A stretch of DNA of 64,000 nt from Numida meleagris (lineage: Eukaryota; Chordata; Aves; Galliformes; Numididae), in NCBI RefSeq assembly GCF_002078875.1, contig NC_034410.1:39855532-39919531 (forward strand), given 5' to 3'. Both the position numbers and the translations under genes were made by a program. Positions 12,471 through 25,731 of the stretch are shown here, piece after piece. Within the stretch, counting starts at the first letter, position 1, and every line of letters starts with the position of its first letter. The notes beneath the pieces are model-generated. The model had not been told where the DNA came from. It saw only the letters and a list, made by a program, of their open reading frames with translations, and searched no databases.

Positions 12471-15400
12471 GTAAGTTAAAAGTTTGAAGAGGTGTGTTGT
12501 GTGTTAGACCAGTTCATTTGTCAGTTCCTGGGGAGAGAAGACAGGGAAAAAAAAAACAACACCCATGCTGGCATGTTTACTTAAAATCATCAAAAATAAA
12601 GGACTGTTGTTTTTTTTTTTTAAATAAACAAATAGGCTTTAAACCTCACATTAAAGCAACAATGAGGGAAGTGTGAGTGTGGTGAAGATTTTGTTCGGAT
12701 CAGAGAGCTGCCTGCTTATATGACACCACCATCCTTTCTGTATCTTTACAGTGAAACATGTAAGAGCTTGTTAGCTACAATTTGTGACACTGCTGCAATG
12801 CACACACACAGGATGAGGATGTGCTTCATATTCTGAAGTTAAGCCACAGTTTTTTGGGCCTGTTAGCACTAGATTTGTGTGAGTAGGACTACTGTGTCAG
12901 TATACCCCAGAATATGTGAAGTCAGTCCTCTCTGTCCTCAGCATGTGTAAGCAGACAATTGGAGAGGTAAATAATCATATTAAAAGGCCAAAAATAAACC
13001 TATTTAAGATTATGGGACTTCCTCCACATGCAAGCAAATGCAATAATGTCAGATGAAAATAATTGCCCTGTTGTTGCTTTTTGAACTAAGAAGCATGGAT
13101 AATGCTCATCTCTGTCACAAGCATGCCATGAGGATATTTGTGAATGCTTTGAAGTTTTTCAAATATATCTCTTAAACATTGTCTCTTCTGATGAAAACTC
13201 CTGTCGTGGAAATTGAGGCCATTTCTTAAGTGAATAAATTCCTAGTTATGTACCACATATAATTATATGTAAGTCCCATCCAAAGCCTGCCCATTTACAC
13301 TGACTTCTACTCAACATGGAAGTAATATTTTGATTTAGAGATATTTCAGGGACAACTCATCAAACAGTAGTGTTCTGTTGAGTTCATGAGAACTTTCCTG
13401 TTGTTTATCAAATTAAGATCTTTGTCTTAAGATCTTTGAAGTCTCATTAGTATGAGGCAGTTGCCCTGATCTCATTTTGAAAGGGTTTCTTAACCAGAGT
13501 CAGGAGTGAATGATGACCAAGGAAAGCATATTTAAAGTTATACAAACACCACTCACTGTATCGTTTCTCTTCAGCATGCCAAACCTTTTTGGAGTCCTGT
13601 GAAGTCGTACCATATTGACAGTTACAAGACTGATTGGAGTACAGCAAAAGCAGAGTATTTGGCAGTGTATGTCACAGGCTTTGAAATTTAACCCCACAGA
13701 GACTTTGCTTAAAGCCAACCCATATTTCAGTCTGATTTCTCTGGCATTGCTCACACACAGTTGGAAGTAGGAGGATAGCATTAACACTGCCACTCCCACA
13801 GTCCACACAGACACTGACAACAAAGTGCAGCGCTGCCTAGAGCACATTGCTGCTTTAGAATTGGTGCCCTTGGGCACTCGGGGTGAGACCCACTGTTTTA
13901 CTTTGTTTAGCTTCACTGAATCAGTTTTGGGAACAAATTAACATTATTCTTCTCCGCAGCAAAGAGTAAGATGATGTTAAGTGGCTCCACATAAACCTCC
14001 ACCTCATTTCTTCTGTGCACAGAAGCACTATCCTCTTGAATGTGCCAACGTGCCAACTTCAGCGCTGTTTGTAGCTTTTGCCAAAGAGATTTTGCACAAG
14101 AATTTGCCATTTGTATCATTTCTGAACTTTACATTTTCACTAAAACTCTTTCCATCAGGAGCTCCAGTTTTTGAAGTTACATAATGGAGCTGACATACAT
14201 TTGAATTCAAGGAAGCCTCTAGTTTCCTGTAAAATGAATAGAAAAATTTAAGTATTTTACCATTTTTCTGGTCAGCCTTGGACTACAATATTCAAGGCAA
14301 GTTGTTAGTATTATAAAACTATCTTCTTTCCCATCTACACAACTACCTTCTAGGTGATTGAAATGTAGCCATTATTGTCTGTACAATACCAGAGTCCTTT
14401 ATGACTGACTGGAAACCATCTTTTCCTCGGACTTTGTGGTCTTTGCAGTTTAGCTATTTGGCCATCCACAGTGGTTAACATTTGCAGACGTTACTTAATG
14501 TGAATACATAAATCTGGACCCATGTCCCATTGTGTTCAGAGGACTGCTATGTGCCAGCAAGGCCAGATGTTCCTCATCTCGACAGCATCAGCAGCCTCAT
14601 AACAGATGGTCCTCCTAATCACATAGAGAGGGACAGCCACTGCCCCTCTGAGTGACACACCTCAAGGTACAAAACATCCTGAACAACTTGAAAGAAATGT
14701 AAGGTCTCCAGTATAAAAGTTCCAAAAGTCACAAACTTTATAAAAAGTACTGCAGGAAGAAAAGTGTTCCCTTGCTGGAAGTTTTGGAAGAGAAGACCAG
14801 AAAACAGACTGGTCTTTGCAATGAGAAAGTGCTTAAAATGTCTTTGAGACCCAGAACTCAAGTTTTGCAAGATACAGGAAAAGTATCTTCGACCCAAAGA
14901 CCTCATAATCTAAATTCAGATAAAAGGACAGAAGCAGAGTTGAACAGCTGATGAATTCTAAGCAGGATGGAAAGGGGGTTGGCTTGATATCATTCTTAAC
15001 GTCATTTTAAATTTTCTCTGCATTTTCAGTTGTTCTTCTTAGTTATAGAGCATGAGCCTCCATTGTACAACAAAGCTGCAGAATCATTTTCACTGCTGCA
15101 AAGAGAGGGTGAAATGTTGCCAAACTAGAACTGTTTTTGTGACGATGTTAATTATCTGTATTTAGGCAGCATTAACTCTTACTGAAAACAGCAGGTTGTG
15201 GGGCTGGGGAGCTTCGGGACATAGTGTGCCCAAATCTTTTCTAATGCTTTGATGGGATCTGCTTTGGAGAGAGGCTGTGTTGGGGAAGAGATGGGGCTAG
15301 GAACAGCCTCTGCTGCAGGGTTTCCATGTGTTCATGTTCAGTAGGGCAGAAAAGTACCAGTGAACTCAGTGGTGTTGGGACATGGTTATCCCAAGAACCT

Positions 15401-16748
15401 CTTTAATGTGTTGGTGTTGTTCATGTTTGGCCGTAATTTTCACAGATTCCATACAATAGGGAATTTAACTTTTGGACTGATTTCACAGATTTTTTTTAGC
15501 TGTCCTCTAAATAAAGACCTTGGTACTGCAACCATTTGTATATCTTTAACAAATAAATTCTCTGATATTGCACAGTCCTATGACAAAGCAATGTCCTTTG
15601 TCTGTACTGCTGTCTTCTTAGAGGGCATTACACTTTTTGTAGAAATTCTTCCCACGTGTCCTGAGCATGGAATGATAAGGTGTGTTTCCAGAAGCATGCC
15701 CAATGCATGTCATAGGACAATCTCAGGACTGTGCATTTAGTATGTAGCTGCCTTCAGTTGCAGACCCAGTAACTGAAATGTTCTTTTGCAGTCCTGCTTG
15801 CCACTGAGCTCTGGACCAATGGCTGTAGTGCACTCTACAAATAGCCTTTTTTAACCACAAGTCCTACTGCATCACCCGCTTCTGCTTGTTCATTTTTTTC
15901 TGTGATTAAGCAGTCTCCCATTTGAAGCTGTCCTTGCCTGATCTTATTATTTTTGGACTTTTTCCAGATGGGGAGAGAAGGAGAGCAATTTTTTTTATAC
16001 ATTTATTTTTTGAAATCAACTGTTCAGTGATCCAGTAATTATTCCTTAAATCTATTCTTGTGATAAGAACAGACACTTAAACTTTGCCTTCAGTAATGTA
16101 AGGTCATAATCTAGACCTCAGAAAAGCTGCTAAAATCATCACTGAAAATTGCTGAATATGCATAAACTTTATGGAAATGGCTTTTCAAATGAAAAGGGCC
16201 AGTTTTTGGTTTCACTTAAAATGTGTGCTTGTGCATTCAGTACTTCTTCACCAGCTTTCTTGTGCCAAGCCTGCATTTACTACTTTCATTTTAAGACCAC
16301 TATGAAAAGCAACTGTTCTCTCTATAATATGCAGTGCAAAGGAATACAATGTGTTTCTTGCTCATCTGAAAAACACTTGGTCAGTGGCAATTGCTCCAGG
16401 CCCAGAGGACAAGAGTTTATCTCAGTGAGCAGCCAGAGAGTGAGAAAGCTTGTCAGTGTTAAAAACATTTGCTTAAGGAACTACAAAGGGCCGCTGTTCT
16501 TGTTTTTTTTGTTTCTTTGCATTTAACATTTTTTCTTTACCAAGGGAGGTGCAAGTAAAGTTGGTAGTCAAGACAATGCCAGATTCTTTTGGCAGTAGAA
16601 AGCATGACCTGTGCCAAGTATGGCTTGCATTTTTGGATACGTGTCAAATGGCACCATTTCTATGAAAGCTGAAGTCAAATCACAGCAGAATCCAAAACAT
16701 GAATTACATTTGCAGCTCATGAGCTCTCCCCTGTTTCCTCTCCTGCAG
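12471..16748 (+). other. TGFBR2: TGFBR2 intron 4
   Basis: An intron of 4.3 kb with donor gtaagt and an acceptor behind a strong pyrimidine tract (ctcccctgtttcctctcctgcag). It contains a short T-run and A/T-rich stretch near 12,607-12,632, a 16-bp perfect AT palindrome (13,255-13,270), and a 12-bp motif repeated at 14-bp spacing (13,413-13,438). Several open frames of 120-140 codons occur here, but none shows a domain, so I treat them as chance. I see no transposable element. Confidence 0.85.
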
Positions 16749-16890
16749 GTTGGCACAGCTAGGTACATGGCCCCTGAGGTCCTGGAGTCCAGGATGAACC
16801 TAGAGAACATGGAGTCCTTTAAACAAACAGATGTGTACTCCATGGCTTTGGTCCTCTGGGAAATGACATCTCGCTGTAATGGTGTTGGAG
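16749..16890 (+). CDS. TGFBR2: TGFBR2 exon 5: kinase activation segment and APE helix
   Basis: A 142-base exon that continues in phase 0 from exon 4. It encodes the end of the activation loop and the start of the C-lobe: [15 protein letters not shown] with the APE motif at 16,770-16,778, then a stretch ending [16 protein letters not shown], kinase subdomains VIII-IX. The conserved aspartate of DVYSMAL anchors the catalytic loop in Ser/Thr kinases. The exon ends one base into a glutamate codon before gtaagc, and that phase matches the next exon. The size equals that of human exon 5. Open frame upstream of 16,749 is intronic read-through, not coding. Confidence 0.97.
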
Positions 16891-17141
16891 GTAAGCACCA
16901 TCAGTTTCCTTATCTCTAAAAGTATGTTTGGATAGACATGCTCTTGTGGTTATCTGTGGGTATGGGTGATGAGGAAATTGCTCCCCCGTTGCTGTAAAGA
17001 TAAAATCGCTGTTAGTTAAGCCACTTCTAAAGGTTTTTAATGCCTATTTTTCTTTAAACTACAGCATCTTTAGTAGCCATGGATTGACTCAGTCTGCCTG
17101 TCCTCCCAAAATACTTGTTAACATAAGAAGATTTGAAACAC

Positions 17142-17190
17142 TTGGACCTGATGATCTTAGAGGTCTTTTTCAACCTAAATGATTCATGGA
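17142..17190 (+). mobile_element. CR1 3' tail remnant
   Basis: About 50 bases matching the extreme 3' end of CR1: TTGGACCTGATGATCTTAG, then an AGGTCTTTTTCAACCTAAATG-like block and ATGATTCATGG as a decayed ATTCTATG terminus. It is the same terminal segment seen in the longer copies of this window. It is very short, so the family assignment rests on this one block. Confidence 0.7.
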
Positions 17191-18171
17191 ATATTAAAAC
17201 GGAGAAGTGATAACTGTCCCCTATTTGCCTTCATGGAATGTTAACTCTGAAACTGAATGAGGGCCAGTTAAGTGTCACATTTGCTAATTATCATTTCAGT
17301 AAGAGCCATTGTAGGCATACAAAAACCTTTCTGCTTTCTTGAAATCCGTAACTGCCACTTGTCATTTTCTGGGATGTTGCAAGAGATCATCCACATGAGA
17401 AACCAAGGGGTCTTCATTGTATAAAGTGCAGCAACAAAAATAAGTGGAACTGAATATCAAAATAGCTCCAAGAAGAGCTAGTGTGCTTGTCCATATTCAG
17501 ACTTTGTTCAATGAAACAAAATCTCCATTTCTACTTTCCTAAAGCTGACCCAAAATTCCCAGTATGCTGCTCTAGTATGTGTTAGAAATCAGAAAAGTTG
17601 TTGTTGAGATTCTGCATTATGTATTGCCATATTTGAAGATTTTCACCTTACTTCAGGGACTAGAATGAGACTAAGTTACATATACAATTTTTCAGTCTGC
17701 TTTTATTGTCTAGCAATCATTCCAGCAAAACTCCAGGACTCGCACAGGCAGTCTAAGAAGCAGGGCTGTTGCATAAAACACTAACGTGGATATTATGGTA
17801 GTATGTGACTATATTTTGATTTGTTACCCCTCTCACAAAACCACATAGGTTCCCTTTTCATTGGACGAGGCACAGTTGAGTCTTCAGGGGCTGCAACAGA
17901 GACAGGACAGTCAGTAGAGTACTACAGTACAGGGAACGTAGTGTACAGGAGGGAAACCAATGTCCTATTGGAAGAAGAATATAGCTGCTCCTTGTTTCCC
18001 TGCTAACATCCATGAGATACCACAAGGCTGTCTATCTGCGGAGGTCTGAGGCCACTCTGCACAGTAGCAGTGTGGCATCACAATATTTGTGTGCAGGAGG
18101 GAGAAATGCCTACATCTTAGTCTTTTGCTCTGTCTGACCAGCATTTGGTCTTTGTGGGTGGGCTGCACTGT

Positions 18172-18228
18172 GGGCAAACAGCTTTGCCCCTGTTTGCACC
18201 CTGCCAGGAAAGCAGGGTGTGCAAACAG
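18172..18228. repeat. two adjacent perfect or near-perfect hairpins
   Basis: Two inverted repeats sit back to back. The first is GGGCAAA, a four-base loop (CAGC), then TTTGCCC (18,172-18,189). The second pairs 18,190-18,204 with 18,212-18,228: CTGTTTGC and ACCCTGC against GCAGGGT and GCAAACAG, with a seven-base loop and a two-base bulge. The GCAAACAG unit occurs at the arms of both hairpins. I do not recognise the family; it could be a small foldback element or chance. Confidence 0.55.
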
Positions 18229-21200
18229 CTAGTGCTAGCATAAATGCATGAAACATTTTTTTCTAGTCAAACGTTTCAGGGAAAAAACATGTGGTGCTCC
18301 AAAAACTGAAAGTTTTTGAAGTCTAGCATATTCCAAGGCAAACCTATCCACATTTAACAGTTGCGGTCATGTATGTTTCTAAATGCGTTGGCAAAACCTC
18401 AGCCTTTCATTAGCACTTTGTAAGTGCAGCTGAGGAGATATAAAACCTGAGAAAAAGGATCTCTGCCCTGTCTCTTGAGCTCTCTCTGTTCCTTGCATTT
18501 AGGAACTCACCTTATTAATATAAATGTGAGCTGTTCAGTGTGGAGTCTTTTATCTTTGCTGGTGCCTGAGTCTGTTGCTGTTCATATTTGCTGAGTACAG
18601 TGAAATGGAGTTTGTGGCAAAAGCAAACCTTATTGCTGCTGTTCTCAGAAGGCAACTGCCTAAAAGAGGATATAAAGAGAGTTTCATAAGGAAGGGAAAT
18701 CACCAGTGTGTTTAGCTAGAGGAGACTGACCCCTAATAACCTTGAGAGGAAGAGCTGAAGTCATTTTAGGAAAAGGAGATGTTTCTCTGGCCCAGCATCC
18801 CCTTTGCTTTCAAGCTGGAGCTTACCCCCTGCCTCCCGATTTTTCCTATTCATTCCACCCCTCAGTCATCCTCATCTTCAGAAACACATTTCTTGAATTT
18901 TGTTTCCATACTTCAATCATCTTTCCAGGTAGTTGAACTCCCCAGCAAAACCACGGGAGTATTTGGGCAGATCTGTAGTGGACAGGAGCTGGGCTTAGTG
19001 TCTTTAACCAGAGCAGCTAAATATAACTCCTAGAATGCAGCTCCCTTATCTTGTCAGTGGTACTGAGCTACAGCAGCATTACAGAAGTTTCTCTCAACTC
19101 CTTCTTAGATCTTCCCTTGGGTCGTGCAGTCTGACTCTTTGCAACCAGCTGGTGCAGTGCCCTTACAGTGATTCATGACTGCAGCTCCCTCTCTGCTTTC
19201 TCTTCCCATCTGTCACTGGTGAGACTCCCTTCCCTCCTTGCACCTCTCTGAGGAGCTGCCTCCACTCACGCAAACCCCTTGATTTCCTGACCTGGTAGGT
19301 GCTGAGAGAAATGATGTTGCATGTAAGCCAGGGCAGGCTGACCTAATTGCAGTCTTTCCAAAGGAGCCTAAAAGACGTAGGTGCTGTCTCCCCATTGCAG
19401 GCCTGTCTGCAGTGTGGGCTCCGTCACACTAGAGAAGGAGTGGGGAAGTTCAGAGAGCAACCCAATGCTGAGGGAGGGAAGCATAGAAAGGGGGGAGGGG
19501 TGTAACTGCCGTGCTAAAGGTAGGGTGAGTTATTTCTTTTACAAAGGGTGCTCTCAGGATTTGTCTGTCGGTGTGTAGGTGTTCGGTAAGTGTGGGAGGT
19601 GATGAAGGCAAGTCCTTTCACTGCAGCAGCTTTGTCGAGCACAGTCTCTGCAGAATGCCAGGCCTTTTCAGTCAGCAGACATTTAAACAAAAATACCCAG
19701 CAGCGTAATCCGTACTGTGAAGCTGCCATAGTAAATATGCAGGTGGGGATCAGCTTTCGAGAAAGGCCACGCTGTTCATTGTTACTTTGCTGTGCTAAAT
19801 ATGGAGAAGCAGAAATGGGGCACAAGGGAGAGGGAGACAGAGGCAAATATCGAGTTTGACTGGTTTTTCACCAGAGTATAATTTAAGAGGCATATTTAGA
19901 AACTCAGCAATACTACTTTGGGGAGAACTTCAGCTGCTCCACACTGCCGTTAACTTGGTATTTCATTCAGCACAACAGCTGTGCACCAGATGCTGCACGT
20001 TGCGAGAAATACAATTTTCATCTCAACCGCTTGCTTTCAAAGCGACACAGCTTTGGTGACTGAGGCAAGTGTAATTTCTCCGACAGCCTCCTAGAAAGAA
20101 AAGGAAACCATCTGCTTTGTATTGGAGCTGCTGCAGGCAGGGGACTGCTGGGGGCAGCAAGGGAAAAGGAAAGGAACGGAGCCTCAGGATGCACAGGGCT
20201 GGTGAGGAAGGAGGAGAGAAATCCCTCAGAAAATGGCGACGTTGCTCGTACCGTATTGCTGTGCCTGGAGGGTTGGCTGGCTTTGGTACAGGAGCAGAGC
20301 TGTGTCTGAAATAGCAGCCTTGTTTTACCAGAGCTCTGTTTAATGTGAATAAAAGAACTGGTTAATCTTACGCTTGCTTGGAAAGAGTCAGCCAAGAGGC
20401 GCAGTTTGGCAGCTAAGCATGTGTGCATCTTGTGCTTCAGGGAATGCTCGGCATTCATCACGTTGAGTGCACAGAGGTGACAGTTTCTGGCAACAGGGAA
20501 CATTTTGATAGCCTGTGCAGTGGGGCTGTGCCTGTGTGTTAGGTCTGTGCCTGTGCACTAGGCCTGAGGCCTCTGCAGCAGGGGCCTGGTTTAAGCCTCT
20601 CCTTTGTGTAGAGGAGCCCAAGTGGGGCATGTCTGCACAGCAGTGGCATGTGGTGGCATGCATCCCACATCTGGTACACCCACACAGGGCAGCGTCACCA
20701 CTGTTGTGGAACAGTAGTTCGCATCCCAGAAATGTCCATGTGTCACCACAGTACTACATGTAATGTACTAAGTGTTGTCCTTCAGCAAGCCAAGATAGCA
20801 GTAGGTAAGATCACCCTGCGGGGCACTCTTATGCTGTACTCCTCTTCTTTCCCACCTCAGGATCCAGCACACAATGACTAAGCAGCCTGTAATCATACTC
20901 TGATGACAGAGCTTGTGCACTCCTAACCCTTTGGAAAGGTGACTGTGTCTTTGATCATCAGATGTGAAGTCACTTAAAACATGCCTGTGCAAGGAAAACG
21001 GCACAGTGAGTTCACTCATACCAGGGCATCCTCACACTTTCCAGCTAGTGTTCATATTTTGAAGAAGTGGATCTGGGAAACCTAGGGATATTGTGAAGTA
21101 AGTGTCTGACAACTCCTTAAACTTGAACTTGAAATGGCTTTTGAGCCTCTGCATAGTCCCTTTGTGCAACAGCTATGCAGACCCACCACCCAGATTCTTC

Positions 21201-22408
21201 TAGCATGAGGAAAGACACAGTCTGCACGCACATGCAGATGCGCGCGTGTGTGTATATGTGAGCTATCACAGTAACTGCGTCATCAACTGATTTATCCCCT
21301 CTCTGGCTCATCCCTCCTATACTCTAAATTAAGGGGTGTTTCAAAAGGATCAGAAGTTCCAAAACGTAAGATCACTGCTATGGACTGTGCTCCACAGATG
21401 ATTTTCACTAGCCTTCTATCACCTCACTCTTGCTTTAATTCTTCAGATAAGCCTTCATCTTCCAGCATGAGGAGTTGTGCCACAAAAAACGGAGCAAGAC
21501 ATATCACATGGGGGAGTGCTGACAGGGTTTGCAGATGTGCAGGTTCTGACTTAAAGGAAGAAAATCTCACTACAAACAGCTTGGAGTATTAGATCACATG
21601 CGAGGGGCATATTTTTCATGAGGAGTCCACTGCCAAATGTTCTAAAGCATTCATCAGGCACAGACAGATTTTCAGTAATGGCTTCGGGGCTAAAAATCCA
21701 GTCCCAGCCTTTCTGAAAGTTATGGTCACACCAGTGTCAAAGGGAAGCAGAGGTGCAGTGATTATTAGTGCAAGGTGGCTCACAACCATAAAGATTAAAT
21801 GCTGGAGGTTAAAGTTGAAGAAACTCTTCCATTATTGAATGCTAAAAGTGCTGTGGTTCAGAGTACCTGAGATATTTATGGTACTTCAGTCAGTTGTCAT
21901 TTTTAGTGTCTGACTGGTCAGAAAACAATCAGAAGAAACATTTAAGTCATGAAAAATAGATTCAGCATCTGTATATAGCTGTGCACGAGTATCTAGCAAC
22001 AAGCATCTTAACCTGCCTCAAATTGACATCTATTACATCTGCTGTAGCACATCAACATGATCCATGAATAACCCCAGCTATTACTCCAAAATGTGTCTGA
22101 CACCTGAGATTCCACAGCATATGGATGATTTACTGCAGGAGGATTCAGTGGGCTTTTCTTTTTGAAGGAGAGAGAAGCAAGATAATAAATAGCAGGAAGA
22201 TGCTGTATGCTTTTCAAACTGAGGAAAAACACAACGGTGTTACTATAAAGTCATTACAGAGAATTAGCATCTGGCCTCAATTTCTCCTTCTTAACAAAAA
22301 TGCAAATCTGAAAAAAAACATGCAGCATAGAAGGAATTTTTTGAACAGGAGAAATGTGTTCAAAACCTATCAGTTCCCCAGGAAGGCTTTCCTTTCCACC
22401 AAGTAGAG

Positions 22409-23166
22409 GCGGTCCCAAGCACGAGTACAGATTGGGCATAGAATGGCTTGAGAGCAGCCCTGAGGAGAAGGATTTGGGGGTGTTGGTTGATGAAAGACTC
22501 AACACAAGCCAGGAATGCGTGCTTGCAGCCCAGAAGGCCAACTGTATCTTGGGTTGCATCAAGACAAGTGTGACCAGCAGGTCGAGGGAGGTGATCCTGC
22601 CCCTCTACTCTGCTCTCGTGAGACCCCAGCTGCAGTACTGCATCCTGTTCTGGGGCCCCCAACACGAGAAGGACATGGAGCTGTTGGAGCAGGTCCAGAG
22701 GAGGGCCACAGAGATGATCGGAGGGCTGGAGCACTTCCCCTACAAGGACAGGCTGAGAGAGCTGGGGCTCTTCAGCCTGGAGAAGAGAAGGCTCTGAGGG
22801 GACCTTATAGCGGCCATCCAGCACCTGAAGGGGGTCTACAGGAAAGCTGGGGAGGCACTTTTTATAAAGGCAGTTAGTGACCCGGAGAGGGGAAATAGCT
22901 TTAAACTGGAAGAGGGTACATTTAGACTAGATATTAGGAAGAAATTCTTTACTGTGAGGAACAGGTTGCCCAGAGAGGTTGTGGAAGCCCGTCCCTGGTG
23001 GTGTTCAAGGCCAGGTTGGATGGAGCTTTGAGCAACGTGGTCTAGAGGGAGGTGTACCTGCTTGAAGTAGGGGGGGGTGGAACTAGATGATCTTAAAGGA
23101 CCCTTCCAACGTAAACCATTCTATGAGTCTATGATTTTGTGATTCTGTGATTCTATGATTCTATGA
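22409..23166 (+). mobile_element. CR1 LINE, 5'-truncated, with reverse transcriptase C-terminus remnant
   Basis: About 760 bases of CR1 in sense orientation. From 22,409 a frame stays open to 22,797 and encodes the C-terminal part of the CR1 ORF2 reverse transcriptase region, with phrases such as [42 protein letters not shown] and [21 protein letters not shown] blocks. A TGA then interrupts the frame in front of GDLIAAIQHLKG, and a further small deletion removes part of the VVRHW block near 22,965. The copy ends in several ATTCTATG/ATTCTGTG units. It is a dead copy of a non-LTR retrotransposon; the 5' boundary is approximate. Confidence 0.93.
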
Positions 23167-25524
23167 AGTGAACAGTCTCGGAAACATCAGTGGCCTTCAG
23201 ATTAAGTTCAGTGAGAGGGAACAGGCAGCACTGCACCAGCTTCCCTTGATTTGTCACTCAGATTCCTTTGAGGCGAACACAGGAGGGCAAAACTAGAGCC
23301 TGGCTTGCAGGGAGTCATTGAAAAAAAATGTGTATGTTCTCAAGATGGCCTGTTCGTATTAAAAGTAACTTGCATTGTGCTGGGAACATTCAAAACATCT
23401 GTTAGTGTCATACCACACAGGTGCCACTGCTCTGCATGTCTCCCATGACTGTTGTCTCACCTATGCTCTTCTGCAGCCTGTGATTTTTTGGTCCCAGCAG
23501 CTCCTAGAGGCTGGGATCATCTTCTATGCTAGCGCTGCACATTGCAAGGAGATCTCTGAGCCCATGGTGGGTGTCCAGGACCACTATCACAAGCAAATCA
23601 TGCCTGATGGAGATGTGTAGGAAGTGTCCAGACAGATCATGCTATTTAGTTTTTCTCAGCCATCTCTACCATCTTGGTTAGCTTTGAAAGCAAAGGTATC
23701 AGCTTTATAATCATTGTGCTTTCACTGTGTGATAACTCCAGTTCACTCCAGGTCTGACCAGCAAGATGACAACTTCCCATTTAACTTCTAGAGTTAAAGT
23801 CTTGTAAATTTACTTTGGCTGAGTTATCTCTAACTGAGATTAATGAGGGTGAAACTGATATGAAGTAAGCAAAGTAGACTTTGGCCCTTGCACCTTAAAG
23901 AAAGTAATTTACCTACAAGAAGATAGGACTTGTGTTTCAGAACTATAGTCAGTCAGCACAAATTTGTGTGGAGAGTGACCAGCACCAAATGGTTCAGGAG
24001 AAAAAGAGGGAGACATCTGTGGGGTAATCTGCCATGCTGCGTGCACAGGTGTTTGCAGTTGAGTTGCTAAACTCTGGACACTTTAATGCATGGAGTTTAA
24101 TATCCCTTCCAAAATGTTTGTTATTGTGACTTGGGCTATTCTTTTAGTAATCTCTCTTTTTTCTGTAGCCTGGTATAGTCTTCACCTTGTGGCCATCACC
24201 TAGCAATGAAATCTACAGCCTGTCTCTGAAATTCTGGAGAAAAGTCCACCTTTTAGTTTTGTTTTCATTGTGCGACAAGACAATCAGAATGACCTGATCT
24301 ATGTTATCTTAATCATTAATTATGTCAATATTGTACCATGTACCAAAGTAAGCAAAGCCAAATGTTACCAGTTCTTCCCTTAACAGGGTATTTCTTTCCG
24401 GGCCTTTAATCATTGTTATCACCCTTCTCAGAGGTTCTATTTGCTATAAAATCTCCCTTGAGAGAAGTGAACAGTACTGGGCACTGTATTTGAACTTTGG
24501 TTGCAACATTATACAATAGTACTGTGTCTCCCATCTCGTTCATCTCTCTTCACACATCTTCTAGACACTCACATTCTTCAACCTGCCTAGTAGATTACAC
24601 GTCAGTTTTTCTTGCCCTCAATTAATTCCTAGAAATAAATAAAAGGCAGCAGAACAGGCCAACTTCATAAATCTTTATCTAATACTAGCAAGTCATTAGG
24701 CCTGTAAGTAAATTCTCCATCTGTTCCCAAAGAAACCACAGCATTTTCTACATTGTGTCAGCATCTACTATAATATTTCCGCTCTTGGAGATTTCTTGAG
24801 TTTTCTCCAAAGATCCCATATGTCTGCCTCTTCCTTTCTCTCCCCAAAGAAAAGCAAAGAAAATATGCAACATATACAGAAAAAAACTAGAATGGCAGCA
24901 GCCCCTACAGGAAACTTTGTCTCCTTCATCATAGGTTGAAACTGACCTATTTTAGGAAAGAGGTCTAAAATAAGAGCAGACTACTAATGGCTCAGTAATG
25001 AGCAAGGGTAGTATGGTAGCTTCCAGCACTGTTCCTTGTTGTACCTTTGTCTTTTTCAAGCAACTGTTTCTTCCTAACAGTCTGGCACATTAATATCTAT
25101 GACCTAGATTTCAGTTTATATTTCACCTGGTAAGTGTGTGGGGACTCCAGGGAACCTAAGGGGTACCAGCATAACCATTTCTTTCAAGCTTGGCTCGAGC
25201 AAAACTCACCTTGAAATCCTTATGTGTTTTGCCTCAGTGGAGGCTGCGAGGCTCACAAATGTTACTCTGATGCTCTGACTGTTGCTAATATGATTATGTA
25301 CTAAAGAGTTTAAATGGAAATTATCTAGCTGGCTAGGAAAGAAAAAGGGAGGGGGGGATGTGTGGGAGAAACACATTTGAAACATATTTGAAAATGCCAA
25401 CTGGCTTTGCTTTGTTTGGAGCTGGTCAGGCAGAACAGTGGCACTGTGCAGCTAATCAGTGGCTCCTACTCCTCCGGAGAACAGCCAGCTCCCTTCACAC
25501 TTGGCACGCATGCAGCCCAGCTGA

Positions 25525-25731
<207 letters not shown>

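Noticed and set aside
13255..13270. 16-bp perfect palindrome ACATATAATTATATGT
   Set aside because: About one such palindrome is expected by chance in 64 kb, and more in AT-rich DNA.
13500..13916. 138-codon - strand open frame in TGFBR2 intron 4
   Set aside because: No recognisable domain or homologue and no supporting splice or promoter signals.
15360..15740. 126-codon + strand open frame in TGFBR2 intron 4
   Set aside because: No domain seen and intronic position; most likely chance.
20018..20503. 161-codon open frame on the - strand in TGFBR2 intron 5
   Set aside because: Ser/Leu/Pro-rich composition with no domain and no recognised homologue; several other frames are open over the same GC-rich block, as expected by chance.
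22360..22824. 154-codon - strand open frame
   Set aside because: It is the antisense of the CR1 reverse transcriptase remnant.
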